Source: Kiritimatiellales bacterium (GTDB taxonomy: Bacteria > Verrucomicrobiota > Kiritimatiellia > Kiritimatiellales > Pontiellaceae). Taken from it: DNA of 64,000 bases. Shown here piece by piece: positions 51,755-59,645 of this stretch. Where the stretch lies: NCBI GenBank assembly GCA_003246265.1, contig QKAU01000056.1:1-64000 (forward strand). The letters run 5' to 3'. The notes beneath the pieces were generated by a model. It did no database searches, was not told where the DNA came from, and was given only the letters and a program-made list of their open reading frames with translations. Positions within the stretch are counted from its first letter, which is position 1, and each line of letters opens with the position of its first letter. The position numbers were made by a program, and so were the translations under genes.

Positions 51755-53568
51755 TCTTCCGGCCTCGCAACATAGACGCGGTTGCCGTCGGGCCCGATCC
51801 GCAGGTAGCGCACGGCGAACTCGGCGATCTCCTTGAATGCCGGCCCGCACACCGTGCCGCCGTAGTAGCCGATCTTCTGCCCGTTCTCCTTGTAGATCCC
51901 CGGGTCGTCGGCCACGACGATGATGCCGATTTCGGGATTCTCCGCCGGAAGGAAGCCAACAAAGGAGGAGGTGAAGTTCTTGGCGAAATAGCCGCCTGCG
52001 GGATTGATCTTCTGGGCGGTTCCGGTCTTGCCCGCCACAGTATAGCCTTCGACGCGCGCCTTGGTTCCGGTCCCCTCCTCCTCGGTCACGCGCGACAGCA
52101 GCCGCTGCATCCTCCGGGCGGCGGCGGGCGTGAGGGGGCGGCCCAGTTCGCTTGGATTGAATTCCTCCAGCACGGTGCCGTCGGGGTCGACAACGCGCTT
52201 GACGAGATAGGGCTTCATCTGCACCCCGTTGTAGGCGATGGCATTCATCATGGAGAGGATCTGCAGCGCGGTCGCGGCGATCTCCTGCCCCATGCCGATG
52301 CGGGTGATACTAATCTTGGACCAGTTGCCGGGGGCATAGAAGATGCCGCCTTCCTCCCCGGGCAGGCCAACGTCGAGGCGCTGTCCGAAGTGGAATCCCC
52401 TCAGGCTGCGGTAGAGCAGGTCGTCGCCCATCATCAGCGCGATCTTCGCCGTCCCGATGTTGCTCGAGAACTTGATGACGTCCTCGACGGGAATGATCCC
52501 CTCGCCGTGGCTGTCCCGCAGCGCCTTGCCGCCGTAGACCCAATAGCCTTTCTCGCAGTCGATCAGGTCGTTCTCCTTCACGATGCCATGGTCCAGGGCG
52601 GAGGCAATGACGGCGGCCTTCATGGTGGAGCCGGGTTCGTAGTTGAAGCCGATGGCCCGGTTGCGGCGCCACTCCTCGGGCGCGTCGCCATAACGGTTGG
52701 GGTCGTAGGTGGGGAACGAGGCCATGGCCAGGATCTCGCCGGTACGCACGCACTGGACGATCGCCCAAACCGCCTGGGCATTGAATTCGGTGCAGGTCTT
52801 CTCAATCGTCTTCTCGACCTGGTACTGGAGCCACGAATCGAGCGTCAGCTCCACGGTGGCACCATCCCTGGGCGGAATATCGAGTTCCCGTTCGCTGTAG
52901 ATTTCGCGGTTGCGGCCATCGCGCTTGCTGATGCGACGCCCCTCCTTGCCGCACAGATAGGCATTCATCCGGTATTCGATGCCGGCGGAACCCTGCCCTT
53001 CCCGGTTGGAGAATCCGAGCACATGGGCCATCAGCGGGCCGTTGGGATATTTGCGGATCGGCACTTCGTCGATGACCAACCCCTTCAGGACGCGGTTGGT
53101 CTCCCCGCCTGAACCGGCCTCGGCGTCCGCATAGATCCAATGCCCTGAGCGGCCGCGATGGAACTTCTTCAGCTGCGCGGCGGGCACGTAGTTCTTGACG
53201 ACCACGTATTGCCGGTTGGTCTGCGCCAGGTCCGCCCGCAGCTCCTGTTCCGGCACATCGAGCTCGGACGGCAGGATCCTGCAGAGCAGTTCGGGGTCGC
53301 CATGCTGGCTTATGAATTCAGGATCGACACCGACGTGGAAGACGATGCCGGAGACGTCCATGGCCAGGATTTCGCCGTTGCGGTCGACAATGCGGCCACG
53401 GCTGCCTACCGGGGTCCAGTCCAGGCGGCGTGCCTTCTCGATGGGCTCGAGCACCCACTCCGCCGGACGCAGATGGAGCGCGGAGAGACGGACCGCGATG
53501 CCGACGAAAACCACCACCACGACCGTGGCCAGCACTCCGACCCGTCCCTTGTAGCGTACCGATGCCAT
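51751..53568 (-). CDS. ftsI: Septal peptidoglycan transpeptidase (PBP3/FtsI)
   Basis: A 605-residue bitopic protein. One transmembrane helix (about 8-28) is followed by the non-catalytic pedestal (about 55-230) and a transpeptidase domain with S314-TM-K317, S368-S-N370 and K514-T-G516, the three penicillin-binding motifs. No C-terminal PASTA domain is present. It cross-links septal peptidoglycan with FtsW. A 93-base gap with a strong inverted repeat separates it from the ftsL-like gene, the longest gap inside this otherwise overlapping cluster. Confidence 0.94.
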   Translation of the reverse strand: MASVRYKGRVGVLATVVVVVFVGIAVRLSALHLRPAEWVLEPIEKARRLDWTPVGSRGRIVDRNGEILAMDVSGIVFHVGVDPEFISQHGDPELLCRILPSELDVPEQELRADLAQTNRQYVVVKNYVPAAQLKKFHRGRSGHWIYADAEAGSGGETNRVLKGLVIDEVPIRKYPNGPLMAHVLGFSNREGQGSAGIEYRMNAYLCGKEGRRISKRDGRNREIYSERELDIPPRDGATVELTLDSWLQYQVEKTIEKTCTEFNAQAVWAIVQCVRTGEILAMASFPTYDPNRYGDAPEEWRRNRAIGFNYEPGSTMKAAVIASALDHGIVKENDLIDCEKGYWVYGGKALRDSHGEGIIPVEDVIKFSSNIGTAKIALMMGDDLLYRSLRGFHFGQRLDVGLPGEEGGIFYAPGNWSKISITRIGMGQEIAATALQILSMMNAIAYNGVQMKPYLVKRVVDPDGTVLEEFNPSELGRPLTPAAARRMQRLLSRVTEEEGTGTKARVEGYTVAGKTGTAQKINPAGGYFAKNFTSSFVGFLPAENPEIGIIVVADDPGIYKENGQKIGYYGGTVCGPAFKEIAEFAVRYLRIGPDGNRVYVARPEE

Positions 53569-53596
53569 TGCTCCGCCCTATCTGCTCCACCTGCGT

Positions 53597-53637
53597 GGCA
53601 AACCCCGCAGCCTGCCAGGCAGCCTACGGGGTTTACC
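53597..53637. repeat. Inverted repeat between ftsL-like gene and ftsI
   Basis: Arms GGCAAACCCCG (53597-53607) and CGGGGTTTACC (53627-53637) pair at 10 of 11 positions, with a smaller hairpin GCCT/AGGC (53610-53620) inside the loop. There is no T-run, so it is not a standard terminator; it could be an attenuator, processing site or protein site. Confidence 0.6.
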
Positions 53638-53661
53638 GGATCCAAACCGTTCCACCCCGGG

Positions 53662-54027
53662 CTATGGCCGCCCGGTCAAACTCACCATGGACTCGGGGGA
53701 CCACGCCCCCACCCGCACGACCTGGGAATCGTGCGGCATCGTCATCTCCAACCTGTGGCCGCGAATGGCGCGCTGGAGATTGGGAGGCGAGGTGATGCTC
53801 GACCAGCGGTCCTGCTCCGCCACAAGGCGCTTCCGCGCCGCCGCCAACTCCACTTCCTTCTGCTTGATATCGCGGCCGAGCGCGGCACAGCGCGAGCAGA
53901 GCCACATGTAGCTCAAGCCCAGCACCGCAACGAGCACCAGCACGTTGGCCAGCACCACCGGGAAGGGCACCTGCACCTGGTTCTTCTTCATCCTGCGCTT
54001 CTTCGTATTCTTTCGCCTTGCCGCCAT
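53662..54027 (-). CDS. ftsL: FtsL-like bitopic division protein
   Basis: A 121-residue protein with a very basic cytoplasmic N-terminus (1-17), one transmembrane helix (about 22-43) and an extracytoplasmic coiled-coil-like stretch (about 48-75, RDIKQKEVELAAARKRLVAE). FtsL is poorly conserved, and the name rests on size, topology and location between rsmH and ftsI. It lies one base downstream of... the rsmH stop follows its start by one base on the other side, so the two are tightly coupled. Confidence 0.75.
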   Translation of the reverse strand: MAARRKNTKKRRMKKNQVQVPFPVVLANVLVLVAVLGLSYMWLCSRCAALGRDIKQKEVELAAARKRLVAEQDRWSSITSPPNLQRAIRGHRLEMTMPHDSQVVRVGAWSPESMVSLTGRP

Positions 54028-54028
54028 G

Positions 54029-54958
54029 TCACACCCCCACTTCCACCGCCCGTAGCTTGGCCGATCGCGCCCGCGGGTTGGTCAACTGCTCCGCTTCCGA
54101 CGCCACCAGCGGCTTTTTCCAAATCCATCGTACCGGCGGCTCCTCGACGATGCGCCGGACCCCGCCCTGGGGTAGCGACTCTTCGCGCGGCACATGGCGC
54201 GTGAAGAACTGCTTCACCAGCCGGTCCTCCAGGCTATGGAAGGTCAGCACCACCATCCGCCCGCCTTTCACCATCCTGCCCACCATGTTTTCCAAAACCG
54301 CCTCGATGCCTGCCAACTCCTCGTTGACCGCCATGCGCAGGGCCTGGAACGCCTGCGTGGCCGGATGGGTCCGCCGTCCCCGTCGACCGCCCTTGGCCTG
54401 CTCGACGATCCCGGCCAACTGCAGCGTGGAGCCGATCCACGCCTTCTTGCGCGCCTCCACGATCGCCCGGGCGATGCGGCGCGCATCCCGATCCTCGCCC
54501 AGACGGAAAATGATCTCCGCCAGCTCCTGTTCCCCGGCGTGGTTGACCAGGTCGGCGGCCGTCTCCCCGCGCGTCTGGTCCATCCGCATGTCGAGCGGTC
54601 CATCCTGCTGGAAGCTGAAACCCCGCTCCGCCACATCGAGCTGGAACGAACTCACCCCCAGATCGAGCAGCAGGCCATCGACCGAGCCGATGCCCAGGCG
54701 GTCGAGGTGGCCGGCCATGTCGGCATAGTTGCCGTGCACCAGTTCCACGTGCGCGCCCGGTTTCGTCCCCAGCCTCATCCGCACCCTCTCAATCGCTTCG
54801 ATATCGCGGTCGAAACCCACCAGGGTTCCCCTTGCACCCAGCCGCTCCAGCAGGGCCGCCGCATGTCCGCCGTTGCCCAGGGTGCCATCCACATAGATCC
54901 CGTCGGGGTTTGTCAGCAGCGCATCGATGCATTCGTCGCGCATGACCGGTATGTGCAC
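54029..54958 (-). CDS. rsmH: 16S rRNA (cytosine1402-N4)-methyltransferase
   Basis: A 309-residue SAM enzyme (formerly MraW). Motifs are IYVDGTLGNGGHAAALLERL (SAM site), GLLLDLGVSSFQLD, the FSFQQDGPLDMRMD block and LTFHSLEDRLVKQFF. I choose the GTG at 54958, which yields the family-typical VHIPVM start and has AAGGGG nine bases upstream; an ATG at 54943 would remove this block. It is immediately downstream of a 66-codon ORF and followed by the ftsL-like gene. Confidence 0.93.
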   Translation of the reverse strand: MHIPVMRDECIDALLTNPDGIYVDGTLGNGGHAAALLERLGARGTLVGFDRDIEAIERVRMRLGTKPGAHVELVHGNYADMAGHLDRLGIGSVDGLLLDLGVSSFQLDVAERGFSFQQDGPLDMRMDQTRGETAADLVNHAGEQELAEIIFRLGEDRDARRIARAIVEARKKAWIGSTLQLAGIVEQAKGGRRGRRTHPATQAFQALRMAVNEELAGIEAVLENMVGRMVKGGRMVVLTFHSLEDRLVKQFFTRHVPREESLPQGGVRRIVEEPPVRWIWKKPLVASEAEQLTNPRARSAKLRAVEVGV

Positions 54959-54959
54959 C

Positions 54960-55160
54960 CTACATCCCCTTCCCCGCACTGCGGACGTGCGTCGGCTCCG
55001 CCTGCTCCCGTCCAAAATTCCAATGGCGCCGATCCCCGTAGAGGCACGAGAAGAGCCGCCCCGAATTGGCCATCGAAAGGTTGAAGTACCGTTCGCCCTC
55101 GCACGGCACGTCGACCGACCGCGAATAGCTCAGATATCTCGCCACATCGAATATGCTCAT
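54960..55160 (-). CDS. Small unknown ORF between mraZ and rsmH (66 residues)
   Basis: An ATG at 55160 preceded by AAGGGG at six bases spacing opens a 66-codon frame ending one base before the rsmH start. The predicted product (MSIFDVARYLSYSRSVDVPC onward) is neither clearly membrane-bound nor of a known family. Good ribosome-binding site and exact abutment to rsmH argue for a translated gene or leader peptide; lack of recognised homology argues for caution. Confidence 0.5.
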   Translation of the reverse strand: MSIFDVARYLSYSRSVDVPCEGERYFNLSMANSGRLFSCLYGDRRHWNFGREQAEPTHVRSAGKGM

Positions 55161-55195
55161 GCTCAACCCCTTCGCCTACCGGCAACCAGCAACGC

Positions 55196-55651
55196 CTAGT
55201 ACCCCCCGAAAAACAGGTTTTCCGCAGCGGACGAATCCTGCGGCAATGCCAAATCAAAGTTTTCCGCACTCCACACCTCGATGCGGGTCAGCGCACCGAC
55301 CAGCACCAGTTGCTCCCTGGCCTCGATATGGGCCAGCAGGTTCTCGCCGATGCGTATGCGCCCCTGGACATCCCAGGCCAGCATGTCCGCCCCCGCCATG
55401 ATGGAGCGGATGGCCTGCTGCTCTCCACGGTCCAGCGCTCCGCCTGAACGCAACGCCTCCAGCCGCCGGGCCATTTCCACCGCCGTGTAGAGGTAGAGGC
55501 ACTTTTCCTCGGGATGCGGAAAGGCATAGAGCTGGTTCGCTTCGCCCGCCAGCGTCCGCCAGCCCGAAGGGAAGATCAGTCGTCGCTTGGCATCGAGCGA
55601 GTGCGTGAACGATCCCACAAACAAAAATGGAGTTTCCTGAGTACTCACCAT
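55196..55651 (-). CDS. mraZ: Transcriptional regulator MraZ
   Basis: A 151-residue protein with two AbrB-like beta-barrel repeats: FVGSFTHSLDAKRRLIFPSGWR near the N-terminus and MLAWDVQGRIRIGENLLAHI in the second half, each with the DxKxR/DxxGRI signature. MraZ binds repeated boxes ahead of its own gene to control the dcw operon. It is the first gene of the cluster here; GGAG lies upstream of the start. Ten-bp-phased boxes at 55661-55705 are its likely operator. Confidence 0.94.
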   Translation of the reverse strand: MVSTQETPFLFVGSFTHSLDAKRRLIFPSGWRTLAGEANQLYAFPHPEEKCLYLYTAVEMARRLEALRSGGALDRGEQQAIRSIMAGADMLAWDVQGRIRIGENLLAHIEAREQLVLVGALTRIEVWSAENFDLALPQDSSAAENLFFGGY

Positions 55652-55660
55652 ATATTTACT

Positions 55661-55705
55661 CCACTACACTCCCTTTGATGGGATGTTATTCCACTTTAAA
55701 CCACT
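55661..55705 (-). promoter_or_regulatory. mraZ: MraZ operator boxes in 10-bp register
   Basis: CCACT on the plus strand (AGTGG on the coding strand) occurs at 55661, 55691 and 55701, and a degenerate CCCTT at 55671. All starts fall in one 10-bp register. Known MraZ operators are direct G-rich repeats with the same period ahead of mraZ. The boxes lie between the start codon and the -35. Confidence 0.8.
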
Positions 55706-55714
55706 ACACGTCAA
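55686..55714 (-). promoter_or_regulatory. Candidate dcw promoter (TTGACG-N17-GAATAA) overlapping MraZ boxes
   Basis: TTGACG (55714-55709) matches the -35 consensus at five of six positions. The -10 at 55691-55686 is weak, and TAACAT at 55688-55683 is an alternative. Two MraZ boxes lie within the spacer, so binding would block RNA polymerase. Confidence 0.5.
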
Positions 55715-55883
55715 AGGCATTTCTTCATTTTTTTCATGTCACCCTGAATTGTTTCCGAGGATTTCCTCCTCTCGGCCAAGGAAACCATCGAATCGGATCC
55801 GATGGGAAGATCCTCCCCGGCGTCCTGTGTGCGCACGGTTTTCCACTCCACCACCGGGGTGGGCCCGATGAATGGCGGGAAAG

Positions 55884-55913
55884 GTGACAAAAGATGTAGG
55901 ATTTAGGTATTTT
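55884..55913 (+). promoter_or_regulatory. Candidate promoter of the oxidoreductase operon (GTGACA-N18-TATTTT)
   Basis: GTGACA (55884-55889) and TATTTT (55908-55913) are 18 bp apart. Transcription would begin near 55920, after the ATG at 55915, which supports translation from the ATG at 55963. The rest of the 310-bp mraZ-operon interval (55715-55883) shows no further gene. Confidence 0.5.
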
Positions 55914-55962
55914 AATGCTGAAATGGGGGTGCGACTGTGTTTTAAGGGTGTCCAGACATACC

Positions 55963-57795
55963 ATGTTTAAAGAGCGATTGTTTCCGCCGCCGCCCGGGGC
56001 GCACATTGGAGGAACCGTGAAGCCGACCGACACCAGCAATCCCGAGTACTTCCACAAGGTGGTCGACTGCCAGTTTGCCTGCCCCGCCCACACTCCCGTC
56101 CCGGAGTACATCCGGCTGATCGCGGCGGGCAAGTATGCCGACGCCTACATGGTCAACTGGGAATCGAATGTCTTCCCCGGCATCCTGGGCCGCACCTGCG
56201 ACCGGCCGTGCGAACCCGCCTGCCGCCGTGGCCGTGTAGAGGACAAGCCGGTAGCCATCTGCCGCCTCAAGCGGGTCTGTGCCGACTTCAAGGACGATGT
56301 CAGGGCGCGCATGCCCAGGATCCCCAAGGAGAAGAACGGCCGGCGCGTCGCCCTGGTCGGGGCGGGACCGGCTTCGCTGACGGTGGCGCGCGACCTGATG
56401 CCGCTGGGCTACGAGGTCGACCTCTATGAGGCCACCGGCAAGGCGGGCGGCTTCATGCGGCAGCAGATCCCCTCCTTCCGCCTTCCCGAATCGGTCATCG
56501 ACGAGGAGACCGGCTACATCCTCGACATGGGTGTTTGCACCTTCTTCAACCAGCGCGTCGAAAGCATGAAGGCGCTGCTGGACAAGGGCTACGATGCGAT
56601 ATTCGTCGGCACCGGCGCCCCGACCGGGCGCCAGCTCAAGCTGCCGGGATTCGAGGCCGACGGGAGCAGGAGCATCCGCGTGGGCGTCCAGTGGCTGGCC
56701 GAGGTCGCCTTCGGGCACCTGACCGAAGCCCCGACGGACGTGATCGTGATCGGCGGCGGCAACACCGCCATGGACTGCTGCCGCACCGCCCTGCGACTCG
56801 GCGCCAGGAATGTGAAGGTGGTGCTGCGCACACCCGTTTCGGCAATGGTCGCCTCGCCGTGGGAGATCGAGGATACGCAGGCGGAGGGGATCCCGATCAT
56901 CGAAAACCACAATCCCATGGAGTACATCGTGGAAGATGGCCGGCTGAAGGCCATGACCTTCGAGCTGATCGAGTACGCGGTCAAGGAAGACGGCACGGAG
57001 GTGTTCACGCCCGTGGGCCGCCAGGAAACCATCCCCTGCGAACTGGTCCTGCTGGCCATCGGGCAGGCCAACGCCTTTCCGTGGATCGAGCGGGATCTCG
57101 GCATCGAGTTCAACAGCATCGGCCTGGCCGTCGTCGACCAGGCTACCTTCCAGTCGACCCATCCGAAGATCTTCTTCGGCGGCGACGCCGCCTTCGGTCC
57201 GAAGAACATCATCACCGCCGTGGCCCACGGGCACGCGGCGGCGCTATCCATCCATCTCTTCCTCGAAGGGAAGGACCTGCGCGACCGCCCCGCCCCCGGC
57301 ACCAACCTCGTCACCCAGAAGATGGGCATCCACGACTGGAGCTACGCCAGCATGGTCACCGAGGAGCGGCGGCATATCGTGCCGCATGTCGACCTCGACC
57401 AGGCGATCCACAGCCACAAGCTCGAGGTCGAGCTGGGCTTCGATGCGGACACCGCCTACGAAGAGGCGCAGCGCTGCCTCAACTGCGATGTCGAAACCGT
57501 CTTCACGGCCGAGAAGTGCATCGAGTGCGATGCCTGCATCGACATCTGCCCGGTCGACTGCCTGTCCCTCACCGACAACGAGGAGGAGGCGGAGCTGCGG
57601 CGAAGCCTGAACGTGCCCGCCTACAACCTTTCCCAGCCGATCTTCGTCTCCAAGACGCTCAAGACCGGGCGCGTCATGGTCAAGGACGAGGATGTCTGCC
57701 TCCATTGCGGGCTCTGCGCCGAACGGTGCCCGACCTCGGCCTGGGACATGCAGAAATTCCTCTACATCACGGCAAAGGCAGGTAGCAAAGCATGA
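55963..57795 (+). CDS. GltD-like FAD oxidoreductase fused to a two-[4Fe-4S] ferredoxin domain
   Basis: A 610-residue flavoprotein. Residues about 30-110 carry the cysteine-rich N-terminal domain of the glutamate synthase small subunit (CQFACPAHTPVPEY and CDRPCEPACRRG). About 125-465 form FAD and NAD(P)-binding Rossmann domains (VALVGAGPASLTVARDL; VIVIGGGNTAMDCCRTA; KIFFGGDAAFG). The C-terminus has two ferredoxin motifs, CIECDACIDICPVDC and CLHCGLCAERCPTS. It overlaps the next gene by 4 bases (ATGA). With the alpha and beta subunits of a 2-oxoacid:acceptor oxidoreductase downstream, it probably passes electrons from the decarboxylase to NAD(P), or the reverse. It is not a glutamate synthase: no large subunit is present. 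Confidence 0.88.
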   Translation: MFKERLFPPPPGAHIGGTVKPTDTSNPEYFHKVVDCQFACPAHTPVPEYIRLIAAGKYADAYMVNWESNVFPGILGRTCDRPCEPACRRGRVEDKPVAICRLKRVCADFKDDVRARMPRIPKEKNGRRVALVGAGPASLTVARDLMPLGYEVDLYEATGKAGGFMRQQIPSFRLPESVIDEETGYILDMGVCTFFNQRVESMKALLDKGYDAIFVGTGAPTGRQLKLPGFEADGSRSIRVGVQWLAEVAFGHLTEAPTDVIVIGGGNTAMDCCRTALRLGARNVKVVLRTPVSAMVASPWEIEDTQAEGIPIIENHNPMEYIVEDGRLKAMTFELIEYAVKEDGTEVFTPVGRQETIPCELVLLAIGQANAFPWIERDLGIEFNSIGLAVVDQATFQSTHPKIFFGGDAAFGPKNIITAVAHGHAAALSIHLFLEGKDLRDRPAPGTNLVTQKMGIHDWSYASMVTEERRHIVPHVDLDQAIHSHKLEVELGFDADTAYEEAQRCLNCDVETVFTAEKCIECDACIDICPVDCLSLTDNEEEAELRRSLNVPAYNLSQPIFVSKTLKTGRVMVKDEDVCLHCGLCAERCPTSAWDMQKFLYITAKAGSKA

Positions 57796-59636
57796 AGCGC
57801 GACATCGTCACCAACCTCTTCGTCGTCAAGTTCGCCAACGTCAACGGCACCGGCTCGGCCAGCGCCAACAAGCTCTTCAGCAAGGGCGTTTTCCGCATGG
57901 GCGTGCCGATCAGCGCCAAGAACATCTTCCCCTCCAACATCCAGGGGCTGCCCACGTGGTACGAGGTCCGCGTCAACGAGAAGGGCTTCCTCGGCCGCCG
58001 CGGTGGCATCGACGTGATGGTCGGCATGAATCCGCAGAGCATGGCGCGCGACATCGCCGAGGTCGAGAAGGGCGGCTACTTCGTCTACGACTCCACCAAG
58101 CCGCTGGAGAAGTCGATGCTGCGCGACGACATCGATTTCATCGGCCTGCCGCTCACGGAAAAGTGCCGGGAACTCTACGAGGATCCCCGGCAGCAACAGC
58201 TCTTCCGCAACGTCATGTACATCGGCGCCGTGGCCGCGCTGCTCGACATGGAGCTCGACGTGCCCAAGGCGCTCATCGGCGAACAGTTCAAGGGCAAGCC
58301 GAAGCTAGTCGAGCCCAACGTCAAGGCGCTGGAGACCGGCTACGACCTCGCGCGCGCACTGCACGACTGTCCGCTCGCCTTCCGCATCGCCCGGCGCGAC
58401 AATGTCGGCAACCGCATCCTCATGACCGGCAACATGGCCTGCGGCCTGGGCGCGGTCTACGGCGGCGCCACCGTCACCAGCTGGTACCCGATCACCCCCT
58501 CCACTTCCGTCATCGACTCCTTCTCCAGGTTCTGCCGCCAGTTCCGCGTCGATCCGGAGACGGGACGCAAGAACTACACCGTGATCCAGGCCGAGGACGA
58601 GCTCTCGGCCATTGGCATGGTGATCGGCGCCGCATGGAACGGTGCGCGCTCCTTCACCGCCACCAGCGGTCCCGGCCTGTCGCTCATGACCGAGTTCCTC
58701 GGGCTGGCCTACTTCGCCGAGATTCCGACCGTGCTGATCAATGTGCAGCGCGCAGGCCCCTCCACCGGCATGCCCACCCGTACGCAGCAGTCCGACATCC
58801 TCACGGCCGCCTACGCCTCGCACGGCGATACGCGCCACATCTGCCTCTATCCCTCCACGCCCAGGGAGTGCTTCGAGTTCACCGCCACCGCCTTCGATTT
58901 GGCCGAACGCTTCCAGACGCCGGTGATCGTCATGTCCGACCTCGACCTTGGGATGAACGACAACATGTGCGATCCGCTCGAATGGGACGATGCGCGCACC
59001 TACGACCGCGGCAAGGTCTACCGGGCCGACGATCTTGAAAACCTCCCGGGACGCTTCGGACGCTATCTCGATACCGATGGCGACGGCATCTGCTACCGCA
59101 CCTACCCGGGTACCCATCCCACCAAGGGCTCCTTCTTCACCCGTGGCACCTCGAAGGACGAGTACGCCGTCTACACCGAGGCCGGCGAGAAGTATGTCGC
59201 CAACGTCGACCGGCTGATGCGCAAATGGCATACCGCCAGCCACCATGTGCCCAAACCGGTGATCCGCAAGACCGACCGACCCTGCACCGTCGGCGTCGTC
59301 TACTACGGCACCAGCGAATCCGCCACCCTCGAAGCGATCTACCACCTCGAGGACCTGCACGGCATCTCGCTCGACGCCATGGGGATCAAGGCGCTCCCCT
59401 TCACCGACGAGATCGAGGCGTTCATCGGACAGCACGACTACGTCTTCGTCGTCGAACAGAACCGCGACGCCCAGATGCGTTCGCTGCTCATCAACGAGCT
59501 GGAGCTCGATCCGCAGCGGCTCGTGCCGGTCCTGCACTACGACGGGAGCCCCATCACCGCGCGCTTCATCCGCCACGAGATCCGCGACTGGATCCTGCAG
59601 ACCACCACCTCCCCTCGCCGCCGCATCCGCAAATAG
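57792..59636 (+). CDS. 2-oxoacid:acceptor oxidoreductase, fused gamma-alpha subunit
   Basis: A 614-residue subunit. Residues about 1-190 are the gamma domain (NVNGTGSASANKLFSKGVF in place of the typical GxGGQG start), and about 200-600 the alpha domain, with YPITPSTSVIDSF, the QAEDELSAIGMVIGAAWNGAR segment and TSGPGLSLMTEFLGLAYFAEIP. These enzymes oxidatively decarboxylate pyruvate or 2-oxoglutarate to acyl-CoA, using thiamine diphosphate on the beta subunit. The order gamma-alpha fits the KorA/OorA type, so 2-oxoglutarate is a likely but unproven substrate. The start overlaps the GltD-like gene. Confidence 0.92.
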   Translation: MKRDIVTNLFVVKFANVNGTGSASANKLFSKGVFRMGVPISAKNIFPSNIQGLPTWYEVRVNEKGFLGRRGGIDVMVGMNPQSMARDIAEVEKGGYFVYDSTKPLEKSMLRDDIDFIGLPLTEKCRELYEDPRQQQLFRNVMYIGAVAALLDMELDVPKALIGEQFKGKPKLVEPNVKALETGYDLARALHDCPLAFRIARRDNVGNRILMTGNMACGLGAVYGGATVTSWYPITPSTSVIDSFSRFCRQFRVDPETGRKNYTVIQAEDELSAIGMVIGAAWNGARSFTATSGPGLSLMTEFLGLAYFAEIPTVLINVQRAGPSTGMPTRTQQSDILTAAYASHGDTRHICLYPSTPRECFEFTATAFDLAERFQTPVIVMSDLDLGMNDNMCDPLEWDDARTYDRGKVYRADDLENLPGRFGRYLDTDGDGICYRTYPGTHPTKGSFFTRGTSKDEYAVYTEAGEKYVANVDRLMRKWHTASHHVPKPVIRKTDRPCTVGVVYYGTSESATLEAIYHLEDLHGISLDAMGIKALPFTDEIEAFIGQHDYVFVVEQNRDAQMRSLLINELELDPQRLVPVLHYDGSPITARFIRHEIRDWILQTTTSPRRRIRK

Positions 59637-59645
59637 GAGCATGCC

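Noticed and set aside
55963-57795. Glutamate synthase small subunit
   Set aside because: No gltB partner; instead it overlaps 2-oxoacid oxidoreductase genes and carries an additional ferredoxin domain.
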